From Pontibacter kalidii (GTDB lineage: Bacteria > Bacteroidota > Bacteroidia > Cytophagales > Hymenobacteraceae): a stretch of 64,000 nucleotides of DNA. The notes beneath the pieces were generated by a model, which had not been told where the DNA came from, did no database searches, and worked only from the letters and a program-made list of their open reading frames with translations. Position numbers and translations under genes: made by a program. The stretch covers positions 1,242,501 to 1,306,500 of the forward strand of contig NZ_CP111079.1 of assembly GCF_026278245.1 (NCBI RefSeq), written 5' to 3'. Of the stretch, positions 1 to 11,916 are shown piece by piece. Within the stretch, counting starts at the first letter, position 1. The number at the start of each line of letters is the position of its first letter.

Positions 1-318
1 ATGCACGATTACTCCTTGCCCGAGATGAAGTTCCTCATGGAAGAGATCATAGCCTCTGTGAAGCACTACGACATTAAACGGATACTGGCAGACTCGCGGC
101 GATCGCACATCACCCTGGATCATGCGACATACGGCCAGCTGATCAGCAACATGGCGCTGATGCTGCAGACCACCCGCCTGCAGAAGTTCGCCCGCCTGAC
201 TACAACAGAGCTAAACCGCGAGACGATCGCCAGCCAGGCCGCCGCCCTCGTTAAAGACTCCATACAGTACCAGAGCTTTGATGATGCCGCCGTAGCCATG
301 GCTTGGCTCACATCCTGA
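1..318 (+). CDS. C-terminal part of unknown small protein
   Basis: An open frame runs from the first base of the window to a TGA at 316-318, giving 105 visible residues. An ATG sits at base 1, but the protein may begin further upstream, outside the window. The sequence alternates short hydrophobic stretches and helices (residues 10-30 and 48-60) and resembles the general pattern of small STAS/SpoIIAA-like proteins of Bacteroidota. I cannot name a family with confidence. No signal peptide or membrane segment is visible. The next gene on the same strand starts 37 bases downstream, so the two could be co-transcribed. Confidence 0.6.
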   Translation: MHDYSLPEMKFLMEEIIASVKHYDIKRILADSRRSHITLDHATYGQLISNMALMLQTTRLQKFARLTTTELNRETIASQAAALVKDSIQYQSFDDAAVAMAWLTS

Positions 319-355
319 ATTCTATACTTTATTCACTTATTAAAAGCAATAGCGA

Positions 356-1120
356 ATGAGACCCTACATACTTGCCGAGACAAACTGGAAAGCCCTGAAA
401 GAGCAGGAGGTGCAACTGGCGGTGCTGCCCTGGGGCGCAACCGAGGCACATAATTACCACCTGCCCTACGCCACTGATGTAATAGAGGCCGATGCCATTG
501 CCGCCGCCTCTGCCAAAATTGCCTGGGAAAATGGCACGAAGGTGATGGTGCTGCCCACCATACCGTTTGGCGTAAACACCGGGCAGGCCGACATTAAGCT
601 GGACATTAACCTGAACCCCAGCACGCAGCTGGCCATTCTGGATGACATTGTGGCCGTGTTGAGCCGGCAGGGCATCAAGAAGCTGCTGGTGCTGAACAGC
701 CACGGCGGCAATGATTTTAAGCCGATGCTACGTGAGTTGGGCCTGCGCTACCCGGACATGTTTTTGGTGAGCTGTTTCTGGATACAGGCAGCCGACAGAA
801 AGCAATTCTTCGAAGTACCCGGCGACCACGCCGATGAGATGGAGACCAGCCTGCTGCTGCACCTGCGCCCTGACCTGGTGCTGCCCCTGGAAGAAGCAGG
901 AGAGGGCAAAGAGCGCAAATCGAAGGTAAAGGGGATACGAGAGGGATGGGCTTGGGCCGAGCGGCAATGGTCCATGGTGACGGAGGATACCGGCGTCGGC
1001 AATCCAAAGGCTGCCACCGCAGAAAAGGGAAAAGCTTTCCTGGAGGCCGCCGCCCGCAACATTGCCGGACTGCTAACCGAGCTTGCCCAGGTGGATGTGA
1101 ACGAGCGCTACGGCGAGTAG
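356..1120 (+). CDS. Creatininase family protein (metal-dependent amidohydrolase)
   Basis: A 254-residue protein of the creatininase/creatinine amidohydrolase superfamily, close to the usual family length. The family metal-site pattern is visible: E30, H32 and D41 in WGATEAHNYHLPYATD, H116 in NSHGGND, and DHADEMET at 157-164 supplying the last acidic ligand. Members open cyclic amides or act in riboflavin/F420 and mycofactocin-type pathways, so the true substrate here is unknown and a literal creatininase is not implied. The protein has no signal peptide and should be cytoplasmic. It is followed at 1145-1173 by a strong hairpin terminator shared with the convergent cold-shock gene. Confidence 0.85.
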   Translation: MRPYILAETNWKALKEQEVQLAVLPWGATEAHNYHLPYATDVIEADAIAAASAKIAWENGTKVMVLPTIPFGVNTGQADIKLDINLNPSTQLAILDDIVAVLSRQGIKKLLVLNSHGGNDFKPMLRELGLRYPDMFLVSCFWIQAADRKQFFEVPGDHADEMETSLLLHLRPDLVLPLEEAGEGKERKSKVKGIREGWAWAERQWSMVTEDTGVGNPKAATAEKGKAFLEAAARNIAGLLTELAQVDVNERYGE

Positions 1121-1144
1121 CGCTCGTTACAAAACGAAAAAAAA

Positions 1145-1173
1145 GCCTTACACCGCGTGTAAGGCTTTTTTTT
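1145..1173. terminator. Bidirectional rho-independent terminator
   Basis: A perfect 9-bp stem (GCCTTACAC / GTGTAAGGC) encloses a 3-base loop. It is flanked by eight A on the left (1137-1144) and eight T on the right (1166-1173), so it can stop transcription from both sides. It lies between the convergent creatininase-family and cold-shock genes. Confidence 0.92.
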
Positions 1174-1199
1174 GCTTCAATGACTTTGTATCGTTAAAA

Positions 1200-1391
1200 C
1201 TAAGCGCGTTTAACGTTAACCGCGTTCAGTCCTTTTCTTCCCTCTTTCAACTCGAATGTTACGTCGTCATTTTCTCTGATTTCGTCGATCAATCCAGTAA
1301 CGTGCACGAAGTACTCTTGATCTGTGTTCTCGTCTTTAATGAAGCCGAATCCCTTCTCTCCATTAAAGAATTTTACTTTTCCTCTATTCAT
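1200..1391 (-). CDS. Cold-shock domain protein (CspA family)
   Basis: A 63-residue single-domain cold-shock protein. The RNA-binding motifs RNP1 (KGFGFIKDE, residues 13-21) and RNP2 (YFVHV, 27-31) are both present. Such proteins bind single-stranded RNA and act as RNA chaperones during cold shock or growth-phase changes. The length is typical. The upstream gap of about 240 bases to the next divergent gene is AT-rich and long enough for the extended 5' leader these genes often use, but I could not define a leader structure. The gene ends opposite the creatininase-family gene, with the shared terminator between them. Confidence 0.95.
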   Translation of the reverse strand: MNRGKVKFFNGEKGFGFIKDENTDQEYFVHVTGLIDEIRENDDVTFELKEGRKGLNAVNVKRA

Positions 1392-1636
1392 GATTTTTTT
1401 GTGATTGTAAAACTAAGACGTTTACAACCGTAAAAGTGTTCAAAAAAATTTACAAAAAGCTAATTAATTTTTATTATTTATCTTAAAACCGCATTAAAGG
1501 CGCTTTTTTTATCAAAAACATCGCATCTATTGTCGGATAGTGCGTAGCGGAAGACGCAGTATTCCTGTAGCTTCACAAAATTCGATAGCATCGAAGGGTC
1601 CGAAACCGTATCTTCGTATACTTATTGCAGATGTTT

Positions 1637-2491
1637 ATGAAGACAAAATTTCTTGCTCCTTTGCTGGGCCTGTTATTGCTCGCCGCTTGCAGCCCGGATG
1701 AAGAGCCGGAGGCTAAACCAGCCCCGGCGCCACAGAACCTGTGCTACCTGCAGGAGCAGACCATCCTTTCCGGGACAACCAATACCACTATCCGGTATAC
1801 TTATAACGACCTGAATCAGGTAATCCGCACCGAGCATTACGAGCAGGAGGAACTGACGGAGGTACGCACCTACACCTATACCTCAGACGGCAAACTGGCC
1901 CAGGAGCGCCTGCTTACACCCGATGAGCAGGAGGAGATCTCGTTTACGGATTACAGTTATAACCCGAAGGGGCGCCTCTCTAAGTATGAGGTAAAGCAGC
2001 GCGTGCCGGAGCTGGGGGCAGTGCATCGCATCGCTTCCTTTAAAGCAGCCTACGACCTGCAGAACCGCCTCACCTCTGCCACCGATTACCGGTACCAGGA
2101 CAACAAAGAAGTAGCTGTCAGCTCGGTGACACAATCGTACCCGCGTGATAAACCTGTCGTGGCTACTGTAAAAGGGCTGGGAGGAGAGACGCTTTATGCG
2201 GCCTCTTTTGTGCTGGACTCTGCCCGTCGCACGCCACTCTCGGCTGTTCCGGTGTTTATGCACCGCAAACCGGGCGTGGGCTATCCTAATATGCAAAACA
2301 TAACGAATTTCAGAGCTACTACCGGCTCCGGAGAGACTTTAGCTTTGGTAAAAGATGTAGCCTACACGGCCGCGTATACTTATAATAACCAAGGCTATCC
2401 TCTTACTGCCACCATTACCTATGCAGGTGAGGGCGGCCTGACAGACGGACGTACAGAGAATATATCCTATACCTACAACTGCCCTGATTAA
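1637..2491 (+). CDS. Predicted lipoprotein with YD/RHS-like strand repeats
   Basis: A 284-residue protein with a lipoprotein signal: a short basic start, a hydrophobic run and the lipobox LAAC around residue 18, followed by DEEPE, typical of surface-exposed Bacteroidota lipoproteins. An ATG at 1631 in the same frame is equally possible. The mature part holds repeated tyrosine-rich units (YTYNDLNQV, YTYTSDGKL, YSYNPKGRL, YTYNNQGYP) that resemble the YD repeats of RHS proteins and form beta strands. No catalytic motif is seen and the function is unknown. Expected location is the outer membrane or cell surface. A good terminator follows at 2520-2552. Confidence 0.8.
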   Translation: MKTKFLAPLLGLLLLAACSPDEEPEAKPAPAPQNLCYLQEQTILSGTTNTTIRYTYNDLNQVIRTEHYEQEELTEVRTYTYTSDGKLAQERLLTPDEQEEISFTDYSYNPKGRLSKYEVKQRVPELGAVHRIASFKAAYDLQNRLTSATDYRYQDNKEVAVSSVTQSYPRDKPVVATVKGLGGETLYAASFVLDSARRTPLSAVPVFMHRKPGVGYPNMQNITNFRATTGSGETLALVKDVAYTAAYTYNNQGYPLTATITYAGEGGLTDGRTENISYTYNCPD

Positions 2492-2519
2492 GGCAGCATC
2501 ACACTTCAGGCACAAAAAA

Positions 2520-2552
2520 GGCAGCTCCCGTTACTTTAGGAGCTGCCTTTTT
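2520..2552 (+). terminator. Rho-independent terminator of the lipoprotein gene
   Basis: A 9-bp perfect stem GGCAGCTCC / GGAGCTGCC with a 10-base loop, preceded by six A (2514-2519) and followed by a T run. Confidence 0.9.
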
Positions 2553-2554
2553 AT

Positions 2555-3548
2555 ATCTATCAATGCGACTAACCCACCCTTAGCCCCTCCCGAGGAGGGG
2601 AATTGTATTTGCTTATGCTGCTGCAAACGTACTGAGCCGCGTTCTGCAGTACTGGTCCAACCACCCCTGCCCCTCAGAGCTGCGCTCGCTACCTTCGAGC
2701 TCGCGTTCTAAATACTTCGTAGCGTGCGCAGCTGCTACGAGTAGAAGATCCTGAACACTTTCGGGGCTTCTGGCTGCAATACCAGATCCAACCACCCCTG
2801 CCCCTCCTTAGCTTTTTCGAGGGCCCCTACCCCCAGGAGGGGAGCCTATAACTACTGCTGCTGAAGTATAGATTGCATAGCTGCTGTTCTCGCGCGGTCA
2901 GGTCGCGACCTGTCCCTACACGTGTAAACCCACCCCTAGCCCCTCCCGAGAGGGGAATTCTCCGCAGTTGATTATCATCCCCCTGCCCCCTTCCAAGGGT
3001 ACTTATACTTGTTCCATAGCAATGGCAGCAGCTATCGAATTGAACCCAGTCCTTGGGTTGAGCGCCTTGTAGATTTCCGGTTTCGCTTTAGCGAAATTGC
3101 GACAGCAAAGGAAATGTACACAGCGCGATGCCCGAGGACGAGGCCCCTCGGCCATGAGGGAGCCAAAGCCAGAAATGGAGCGAGTAGGTTGTAAAGCCGT
3201 GGTTGAACGGTAGCTAGCAAGGATAGCTTACTTCAAGTTAGGGTTAGCAGTTGCTATGAAAGTATAAAGTATGGCTCTGTGAGCCAGTCGGGTTGAAAAC
3301 CCAACGAATTAAAAGACACGGGCTGCAAGCCCGCGCCAGCGAGAGAAGGCGCAAGCGGACGCTTGCGCCAGAGAAAGTATAAAGTTAAAGTATAGCTGAA
3401 GCCTAAATGTGGCTTTTTGCAAACCAGCCGAGGCACAGACTCGCCGCCATAGTAGAACACAAGTCTGAAGAATTGCGCCAGATTTAGAAGATGGGGATAT
3501 AAGTTTACACTTCTCTATAAATCCCAACTTAAATTTATACTTCCTGAT
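2555..3548. repeat. Gene-free repeat block A (composite repeat copy 1 plus short G/C-rich units)
   Basis: About 1 kb without a credible gene. It contains several units of a C-rich repeat (CCACCCCTAGCCCCTCC with an inverted GGAGGGGAA half, near 2573, 2790 and 2930), the palindrome CAGGTCGCGACCTG at 2899-2912, and a long composite unit at about 3021-3455. The composite unit recurs at about 11318-11905 in the same orientation and at about 14450-14850 inverted. Inside it, GGCGCAAGCG GA CGCTTGCGCC (3348-3369) is a near-perfect palindrome. Small open frames here are not supported as genes. Confidence 0.85.
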
Positions 3549-4418
3549 TTACAAGAGCTTATACAACCTGTCCTTAAGTCCTGATGAAGCCTCTACCAGC
3601 GGTAGCCTCACCTGCGCCGTGCATACCCCGAAGCGCTCCAGCACTGCCTTTACGCCCACCGGGTTGCTTTCCTCATACATCAGCGGGTTCACATCCACGA
3701 AGCTCAGCAGCAGGGCAGAGGCTTCCTGGTAATTGTTATTCAGTGCGTGGCGCACCATGTTGCTAAACTTGCCGGGGAAGGCATTGGCCAGCACCGAGAT
3801 CACACCCTGGGCCCCAAAGGTTGTCATCGGCAAGGTCAGCAGGTCATCGCCGCTGATGAGCATGAAATCCTTTGGCTTGTGCTTGGCAATGTACATACAC
3901 TGCTCCAGGTTGCCGGAGGCTTCCTTTATACCGATGATGTTATCATGCGAGGCGAGCTTCACCGTGGTTTCGCCGCTCATGTTGCTGCCCGTGCGCCCTG
4001 GCACGTTGTAAAGTATAACCGGCACCGGCGAGGCGTTGGCCACCTGCACAAAGTGCTGGTAAATACCCTGCTGCGACGGCTTGTTATAGTAGGGGCTCAC
4101 CGAAAGTATGGCCGTGATACCCTCCAGGTCAGTTTCAGCGATGCTGTTGAGTAGCTTTTGTGTGTTGTTGCCCCCCAGGCCATACACCAGCGGCACCCGC
4201 CCGTTTACGTGCTCCTTCACCTGCTGCAACACCTGGGCCTTCTCCTCGGCTGTGGTGGTGGCAGACTCAGCCGTAGTACCATTGATCACAAGATAGTCCA
4301 CGCCGCCGTTCAGCACAAAGTCCAGCAGCTTGCGCAGCGCCTCGTAATCAACCGCATACTCCTTCGTAAAAGGCGTTACCAACGCCACACCTGTTCCTCT
4401 TAATTTATCCTGAATCAT
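3549..4418 (-). CDS. dapA: 4-hydroxy-tetrahydrodipicolinate synthase
   Basis: 289 residues, the normal length for this TIM-barrel aldolase. It condenses pyruvate with aspartate semialdehyde, the first committed step to diaminopimelate and lysine. Active-site residues are all visible: the Schiff-base lysine K165 in GIKEASGN, Y137 and R142 in YNVPGRTG, the carboxylate-binding GTTAES at 47-52 and Y111. The protein is cytoplasmic and soluble. The ATG at 4416-4418 is well placed. It stands alone on its strand, followed by repeat block A. A weak -7-like box lies 48 bases upstream of the start. Confidence 0.95.
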   Translation of the reverse strand: MIQDKLRGTGVALVTPFTKEYAVDYEALRKLLDFVLNGGVDYLVINGTTAESATTTAEEKAQVLQQVKEHVNGRVPLVYGLGGNNTQKLLNSIAETDLEGITAILSVSPYYNKPSQQGIYQHFVQVANASPVPVILYNVPGRTGSNMSGETTVKLASHDNIIGIKEASGNLEQCMYIAKHKPKDFMLISGDDLLTLPMTTFGAQGVISVLANAFPGKFSNMVRHALNNNYQEASALLLSFVDVNPLMYEESNPVGVKAVLERFGVCTAQVRLPLVEASSGLKDRLYKLL

Positions 4419-4789
4419 CTTGTCGCCTTATAAAATACGAAGTTCTGATTATGTTACCGATTCTGCAAATATCGTGTCAGATATCTGTTTTTGATGGGGT
4501 GCCAAGTAAACGCCAAAAGCAGCGAATGTGCTCCACGGGCAGCCTGACAAAGGTTAGAGTTCGATGAGGTAAAGTATAAAACCCAAGTTGCGATTTACTA
4601 ATGCAGTGCAGGTGTAAACCCACCCCTAACCCCTCCAAGGAGGGGAATCACCTACTCTTTTATGAAATTCCCCTCCTCTGAGGGGCAGGGGCAGTTAGTC
4701 GTAACTCGATCTATAAAGTATAGACACCCACTCAAAGGAACCCTACAAACCCTCTAACTCCTAAACTCTCTAACTCTTTAACTCCAAAT
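4419..4789. repeat. Intergenic region with inverted C-rich repeat and CTCTAACTC repeats
   Basis: No gene is visible in these 371 bases. At about 4618-4650 a CCACCCCTAACCCCTCC...GGAGGGGAA unit faces a second, inverted unit at about 4664-4697 (TTCCCCTCCTCTGAGGGGCAGGGG), so the pair can fold on itself. At 4744-4787 there is a short-period array built from CTCTAACTC, which also occurs at 12361-12450 and 61222-61241. Confidence 0.75.
4466..4473 (-). promoter_or_regulatory. Possible -7 box for dapA
   Basis: Read on the minus strand the octamer is GATATTTG, one mismatch from the Bacteroidota -7 consensus TAnnTTTG, 48 bases before the dapA start. No clear -33 element is seen. Confidence 0.35.
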
Positions 4790-5521
4790 CTACTGTATAT
4801 TATTCTCCTCCACCCACTTCAGGAAGGCATCCTTGTATACCTCGCCGATCGGAATTTCCTTGTTGCCGATGCGGATGCGGCTTTTCTCGATGCTGTCGAT
4901 CTTTTGCAGGGACACGATAAAGGAGCGATGCACGCGTAGGAATTTGGAGTCCGGCAGTTTCTCCATCATCTTGTTCATCGAGAGCAGCGTGATGATCTTC
5001 TGGTCCTTTGTCTGGATGATGATGTAGTCTTTCAGGCCCTCAATCCAAAGGATGTCCCTGAAATCGACACGGATGGTTTTATAGTCGGCCTTGACGAACA
5101 TGAAGTCGTGCTCCGCCGCGGCTGGCTGTGCAACAGGGGCCTCGGTGCCTTTCCCGTTTTTGCGCTGCAGCCTTTCCTGCGCCTTGGTTACCGCCTTCAG
5201 AAAACGATCGAAAGGGATGGGCTTGAGCAGGTAATCCACCGCATCCTGGTTAAAGCCCTCCAGCGCGTAGTCGGGGTAGGCGGTGGTGAAAATGATGAGC
5301 GGCTGGTGCCTGAGGATGTTGAGGAACTGGATGCCTGTCAGCTCGGGCATCTCAATGTCGAGGAACATCAGGTCTATCTGCTCCTCCTGCAGCACCTGCA
5401 TGGCCTCGGTGGCGCTGGAGCAGGTTTTCACCAGGTTCAGGTAGGGCAATTTGCTTACGTAGCTCTCAATGATGTCGAGGGCCAGGGGTTCATCGTCAAC
5501 GGCAAGGCAGCGGATGGTCAT
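4790..5521 (-). CDS. LytTR-family response regulator
   Basis: A 243-residue two-domain regulator. Residues 1-120 form a receiver domain with the acidic pocket (DDE at 9-11), the phospho-acceptor D55 in MFLDIEMP, and the conserved threonine (FTTA) and lysine (LLKPIPF). Residues about 140-240 form a LytTR DNA-binding domain (FVKADYKTIRVDFRDILWIE then the FLRVHRSFIV motif). Such regulators bind direct repeats in promoters. The gene lies 4 bases after the kinase gene on the same strand, so both are surely one operon and a cognate pair. No autoregulatory site could be defined. Confidence 0.93.
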   Translation of the reverse strand: MTIRCLAVDDEPLALDIIESYVSKLPYLNLVKTCSSATEAMQVLQEEQIDLMFLDIEMPELTGIQFLNILRHQPLIIFTTAYPDYALEGFNQDAVDYLLKPIPFDRFLKAVTKAQERLQRKNGKGTEAPVAQPAAAEHDFMFVKADYKTIRVDFRDILWIEGLKDYIIIQTKDQKIITLLSMNKMMEKLPDSKFLRVHRSFIVSLQKIDSIEKSRIRIGNKEIPIGEVYKDAFLKWVEENNIQ

Positions 5522-5525
5522 AGTT

Positions 5526-6596
5526 TTATCTGTTAGTAGGCTTAAAGTACAGTTTCAGTGTGGCGTAGAAAGTGCCCTCTTTTTCTTCAAACGTTAACTC
5601 ATAACGCTTGTCGTAGAGCAGGTTCAGGCGGCGCTTCAGGTTTTCCAGACCGATGCCCCCGAAGTCGCGCTTCTTGTGCTGGCTGGTGTTGTTAATGGTA
5701 CTGAAGAGCAGCGAATCGTCATGCACTACCAGGTTAAGGATAATCCCGATCTCATTTTTGCTCACCAGGCCGTGCTTAAAGGCGTTCTCCACCAGCGTCA
5801 TCAGCAACATCGGCGCAATCTGTTTGCCCTCCAGGCTGCCGGCTATGTTAAACTTTATACTTGTCTGCTCGCGCAGGCGCAGCTTCTGCAAATCTATAAA
5901 ATTCTTGATGTGGTCCACCTCTTTCTCCAGGCTTACCAGGGCATCGTTGCTCTCGTAGAGCATGTAGCGCATCAGCAGCGAGAGCTTCATGATGGCGTCG
6001 GGTGTCTCGGGGTGCTGCTTGTAGGCCAGCGAGTAAATGTTGTTCAGGGTGTTAAACAAAAAGTGCGGGTTCACCTGCGACTTCAGGAAAGCCAGCTCTG
6101 CCGTCAGTTTCTGCGTCTCCAGCTCTTTGTTGCGGCGCTCGTTGCGGATATAGTTGCCCGTCACTTTCAGGCCCGAGGAGATAAAGATGAGCACCAGCCC
6201 GCCCATGATGTACTGTAAAATGCGCTCGCTGCTGTAGAGCTGCGTCATCTCGCGGTTATACTCCCGGAAGAAGTAGAAGTCCAGCGGGGCCCGCAGCACG
6301 GCAATGGCCACTAAAGTGGTAAGTACGGCGGCAATGTAGAGGAAGATGCGGTTGCGCGCCAGGTACCGGGAGATGAGCACATACCAGTTAAAATAAAAGA
6401 TGAAGATGTTAATGAGCAGGCCCACCAACACATCCATCACCTTTCCGAAAGAGAGGGCGCTGTTGCCGTAGAGGAAGTAAAATACCCAGGCGCCAAAAAG
6501 CACCCACGCGGCCACGTGCATCGCAACGGTGTACCTTTTCTTCTCCGCCATCTCTGGCAGCACTATGATTGGCTTTGGCAAGGATTTCAGGCTCAT
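5526..6596 (-). CDS. LytS/YehU-type sensor histidine kinase
   Basis: A 356-residue membrane kinase of the His_kinase (PF06580) family. Four membrane helices are predicted at about 27-43, 53-74, 85-101 and 128-145, with little periplasmic sequence, so the signal may be sensed in the membrane. The phospho-acceptor is H178 in SQVNPHFLFNTLNNI, and the C-terminal ATPase domain has the N box VENAFKHGL and GIGLENLKRRL. An internal ATG at residue 16 is an alternative start. It precedes the LytTR regulator by 4 bases. The stimulus and target genes cannot be deduced; the neighbouring divergent ABC exporter is one candidate. Confidence 0.92.
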   Translation of the reverse strand: MSLKSLPKPIIVLPEMAEKKRYTVAMHVAAWVLFGAWVFYFLYGNSALSFGKVMDVLVGLLINIFIFYFNWYVLISRYLARNRIFLYIAAVLTTLVAIAVLRAPLDFYFFREYNREMTQLYSSERILQYIMGGLVLIFISSGLKVTGNYIRNERRNKELETQKLTAELAFLKSQVNPHFLFNTLNNIYSLAYKQHPETPDAIMKLSLLMRYMLYESNDALVSLEKEVDHIKNFIDLQKLRLREQTSIKFNIAGSLEGKQIAPMLLMTLVENAFKHGLVSKNEIGIILNLVVHDDSLLFSTINNTSQHKKRDFGGIGLENLKRRLNLLYDKRYELTFEEKEGTFYATLKLYFKPTNR

Positions 6597-6879
6597 GTAA
6601 CGGTATAGCAGCCAGTACGGTAAGTATGCATCCGCATTCTACTTGCAGCTGGCTTTTTATAGTATAAAGATAAGTAAAGTATAGCATTATTGTGCTGCCG
6701 CCTCTCTTCTATATACAAAGCTGCCTATAATGGCTACCAAAGCAGCATTTTAACGGACTAATTCGCTCAGAAGTACCTGTTTATACTTAGTCTAGGGTTT
6801 TAGGGGGTTGGTATAATCTATTTTTATGCTGTTGAATTTATCATCTTTTTTGTGCCCATACGCTACTTACCACAAAACT

Positions 6880-7839
6880 ATGAAACCATGTATCATCGAA
6901 ACCCATGGCCTGAGCTACAGCTTCGGGAAGCGGCAGGTGCTGCAAAACCTGGAGCTGCGCGTGCCACAGGGGGCCATCTTCGGATTTCTCGGGCCAAACG
7001 GCGCCGGTAAATCCACCACCATCCGTATTCTGCTGGGCCTGCTGCCCGTGCCCAAAGGGCAGGTGCGGGTGCACGGACAGGACCTGAACGATCACCGCAT
7101 CGACATCCTGCGCCGCACCGGTTCACTCATCGAGATGCCCACGTTGTACCGCCACCTCTCGGGCCACGACAACCTGGAGATGCACCGTCGCATGGTGCAG
7201 GCACCCAAAAGCCGTATTGAAGAAGTACTGCAGATCGTGGGGCTTACGCAGGATGCACATCGCAAAACGAAGGAGTACTCGCTGGGCATGAGCCAGCGGC
7301 TCGGCATTGCGTTAGCCCTGCTCTCTGACCCTGAACTGTTGATTCTGGATGAGCCTACCAATGGCTTAGACCCCAGTGGGATAAGGGAGGTCCGGGAGCT
7401 GATCATCCGGCTGAACCGGGAGTTTGGAAAGACCATTTTCCTCTCCAGCCACCTGCTCTCCGAGATAGAGAAATGCGCTACCGAACTGGCCATTATTGAC
7501 AAGGGAGCCACCCTCTACCAGGGCAGTTTGCCGCAACTCTACCAGGGCGCTCTCCAAAGCAGCGTGCTGCAGCTGGAGACGAGCAACAATGCCATTGCCC
7601 ATAAGCTACTGACCGATCACCAGTACCAGTTGCTGCCGCAGGATGGCGACGTGCTGGCGGTGCAGGTGCAGGGCAGGCAGCAGGCAGCCCGGCTCAACCG
7701 CTTCCTGATCGTGAATGGCCTCGAAGTATACCGCCTCAGCACGCACACCCGGAACCTGGAGGAGCTTTTCCTGAACATCACCAAAGGGGAGGCCGAGCCC
7801 GCCGCCATACAAAAACCTATACTTGCCGGGAAAGTATGA
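6880..7839 (+). CDS. ABC transporter ATP-binding protein (BcrA-like exporter type)
   Basis: A 319-residue ATPase subunit. Walker A is GPNGAGKST at 38-46, the signature is SLGMSQRLGIA, and Walker B is LLILDEPTNGLDP, followed by the switch histidine in SSHLL. An open frame extends 18 codons further upstream, but the ATG at 6880 gives the normal N-terminus for the family. The roughly 100 residues after the ATPase core resemble those of ABC-2 exporters for antibiotics or lantibiotics. Its stop overlaps the permease start in ATGA, so the two are translationally coupled. Substrate is unknown. It is divergent from the LytTR kinase operon. Confidence 0.93.
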   Translation: MKPCIIETHGLSYSFGKRQVLQNLELRVPQGAIFGFLGPNGAGKSTTIRILLGLLPVPKGQVRVHGQDLNDHRIDILRRTGSLIEMPTLYRHLSGHDNLEMHRRMVQAPKSRIEEVLQIVGLTQDAHRKTKEYSLGMSQRLGIALALLSDPELLILDEPTNGLDPSGIREVRELIIRLNREFGKTIFLSSHLLSEIEKCATELAIIDKGATLYQGSLPQLYQGALQSSVLQLETSNNAIAHKLLTDHQYQLLPQDGDVLAVQVQGRQQAARLNRFLIVNGLEVYRLSTHTRNLEELFLNITKGEAEPAAIQKPILAGKV

Positions 7840-8615
7840 ACGCCATTACCTACTACCGCAGCAGCCTTAGCGCCGAGACGCTGAAACTGAAGAATACCTT
7901 TGCGCTCTGGCTCTCCGTACTTGCGCCTTGCGCGCTCCTAAGTATGAACGTGCTTGCCTTCTGGTCGAAAGGGCAGCATTTTATAACAGAAGGGGTTAAC
8001 CCCTGGCACAGGTTTGCGATGCAGAATTTTAGCCTGTATACCATTCTGCTCATGCCCATTTTTATTGCGCTGCTCACCAGCCTTACGAATGGCATTGAGC
8101 ACAAGTCCAATGGCTGGAAGCACCTCTACAGCCTGCCGCTGCCCAAAAGTACGATCTACACGGCCAAGGCAACCACGGTGGTGGGCTTGGTGCTGCTGAG
8201 CAATGCGGTGTTTGTACTGGGGTACCTGGCGGGGGGACTGTTCCTGATGCTGGTGCGCCCTGATCTGGGCTTTGAAAGTATGGTTGGCCTGACAGTGGTA
8301 TTAGTGGCTGTGGTAAAGCTATTCCTGTCTACTTTTGTGATCATTGCCGTGCAGTTCTGGCTGAGCATCAGGTGGAGCAGCTTTGCCTTAAGTATGGGCG
8401 TGGGCATTGTGGCTATCATCACCGTAATGGTAGCCATGCGCTGGGAGTACATTCACTTATATCCATTCGCTTACCCCTTCATGTCCATCAAAAGCTTTCC
8501 TGCAGAGGCGGAGATATATAACCTGTTTAGCCAGGAGGTGCTGTTAAGCCTTGGCGGAGGCGTGCTGGTGTTTATACTTGGCTACATCGATATTTCCCGG
8601 AAGCGGATTTCTTAA
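7836..8615 (+). CDS. ABC-2 family transporter permease
   Basis: A 259-residue integral membrane protein with about six helices (roughly 23-42, 63-82, 108-130, 146-170, 178-200 and 232-252). It starts in the ATGA overlap with its ATPase gene. The N-terminal amphipathic stretch before the first helix (SAETLKLKNTFALWLS) is typical for permeases of bacitracin- or lantibiotic-type exporters (ABC-2, PF12730-like). With the ATPase it should form a homodimeric-permease exporter in the inner membrane, probably for self-protection or peptide/lipid export. The substrate is not deducible. A terminator follows at 8646-8677. Confidence 0.88.
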   Translation: MNAITYYRSSLSAETLKLKNTFALWLSVLAPCALLSMNVLAFWSKGQHFITEGVNPWHRFAMQNFSLYTILLMPIFIALLTSLTNGIEHKSNGWKHLYSLPLPKSTIYTAKATTVVGLVLLSNAVFVLGYLAGGLFLMLVRPDLGFESMVGLTVVLVAVVKLFLSTFVIIAVQFWLSIRWSSFALSMGVGIVAIITVMVAMRWEYIHLYPFAYPFMSIKSFPAEAEIYNLFSQEVLLSLGGGVLVFILGYIDISRKRIS

Positions 8616-8645
8616 GATTAGTGTTTGTTTGTTGTATGAGTAAAA

Positions 8646-8677
8646 GGCGGCACCGGGATTCCAGTGCCGCCTTTTTT
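8646..8677 (+). terminator. Rho-independent terminator of the ABC exporter operon
   Basis: An 8-bp perfect stem GGCGGCAC / GTGCCGCC with a 10-base loop, preceded by AAAA and followed by six T. Confidence 0.9.
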
Positions 8678-8885
8678 GTGATTGCCATAAGTATAAAGCC
8701 TAAAGCAAGCGTCAAACTTAAACCTTACTCCATATCTTCTTTGCCTTCCCTGGTTTGGGCGCAGCGGAAACAGGTGGTTCGGTTGAGTTGCAGGTTTTCA
8801 ACTTGCGAACGTACGGCTGCCAAGACGACAGCTGCAAAGTATTACCACAAGTTGCGCTTGCGCTAAGCTTGCGGCAGGGAAGTGG

Positions 8886-11916
<3,031 letters not shown>

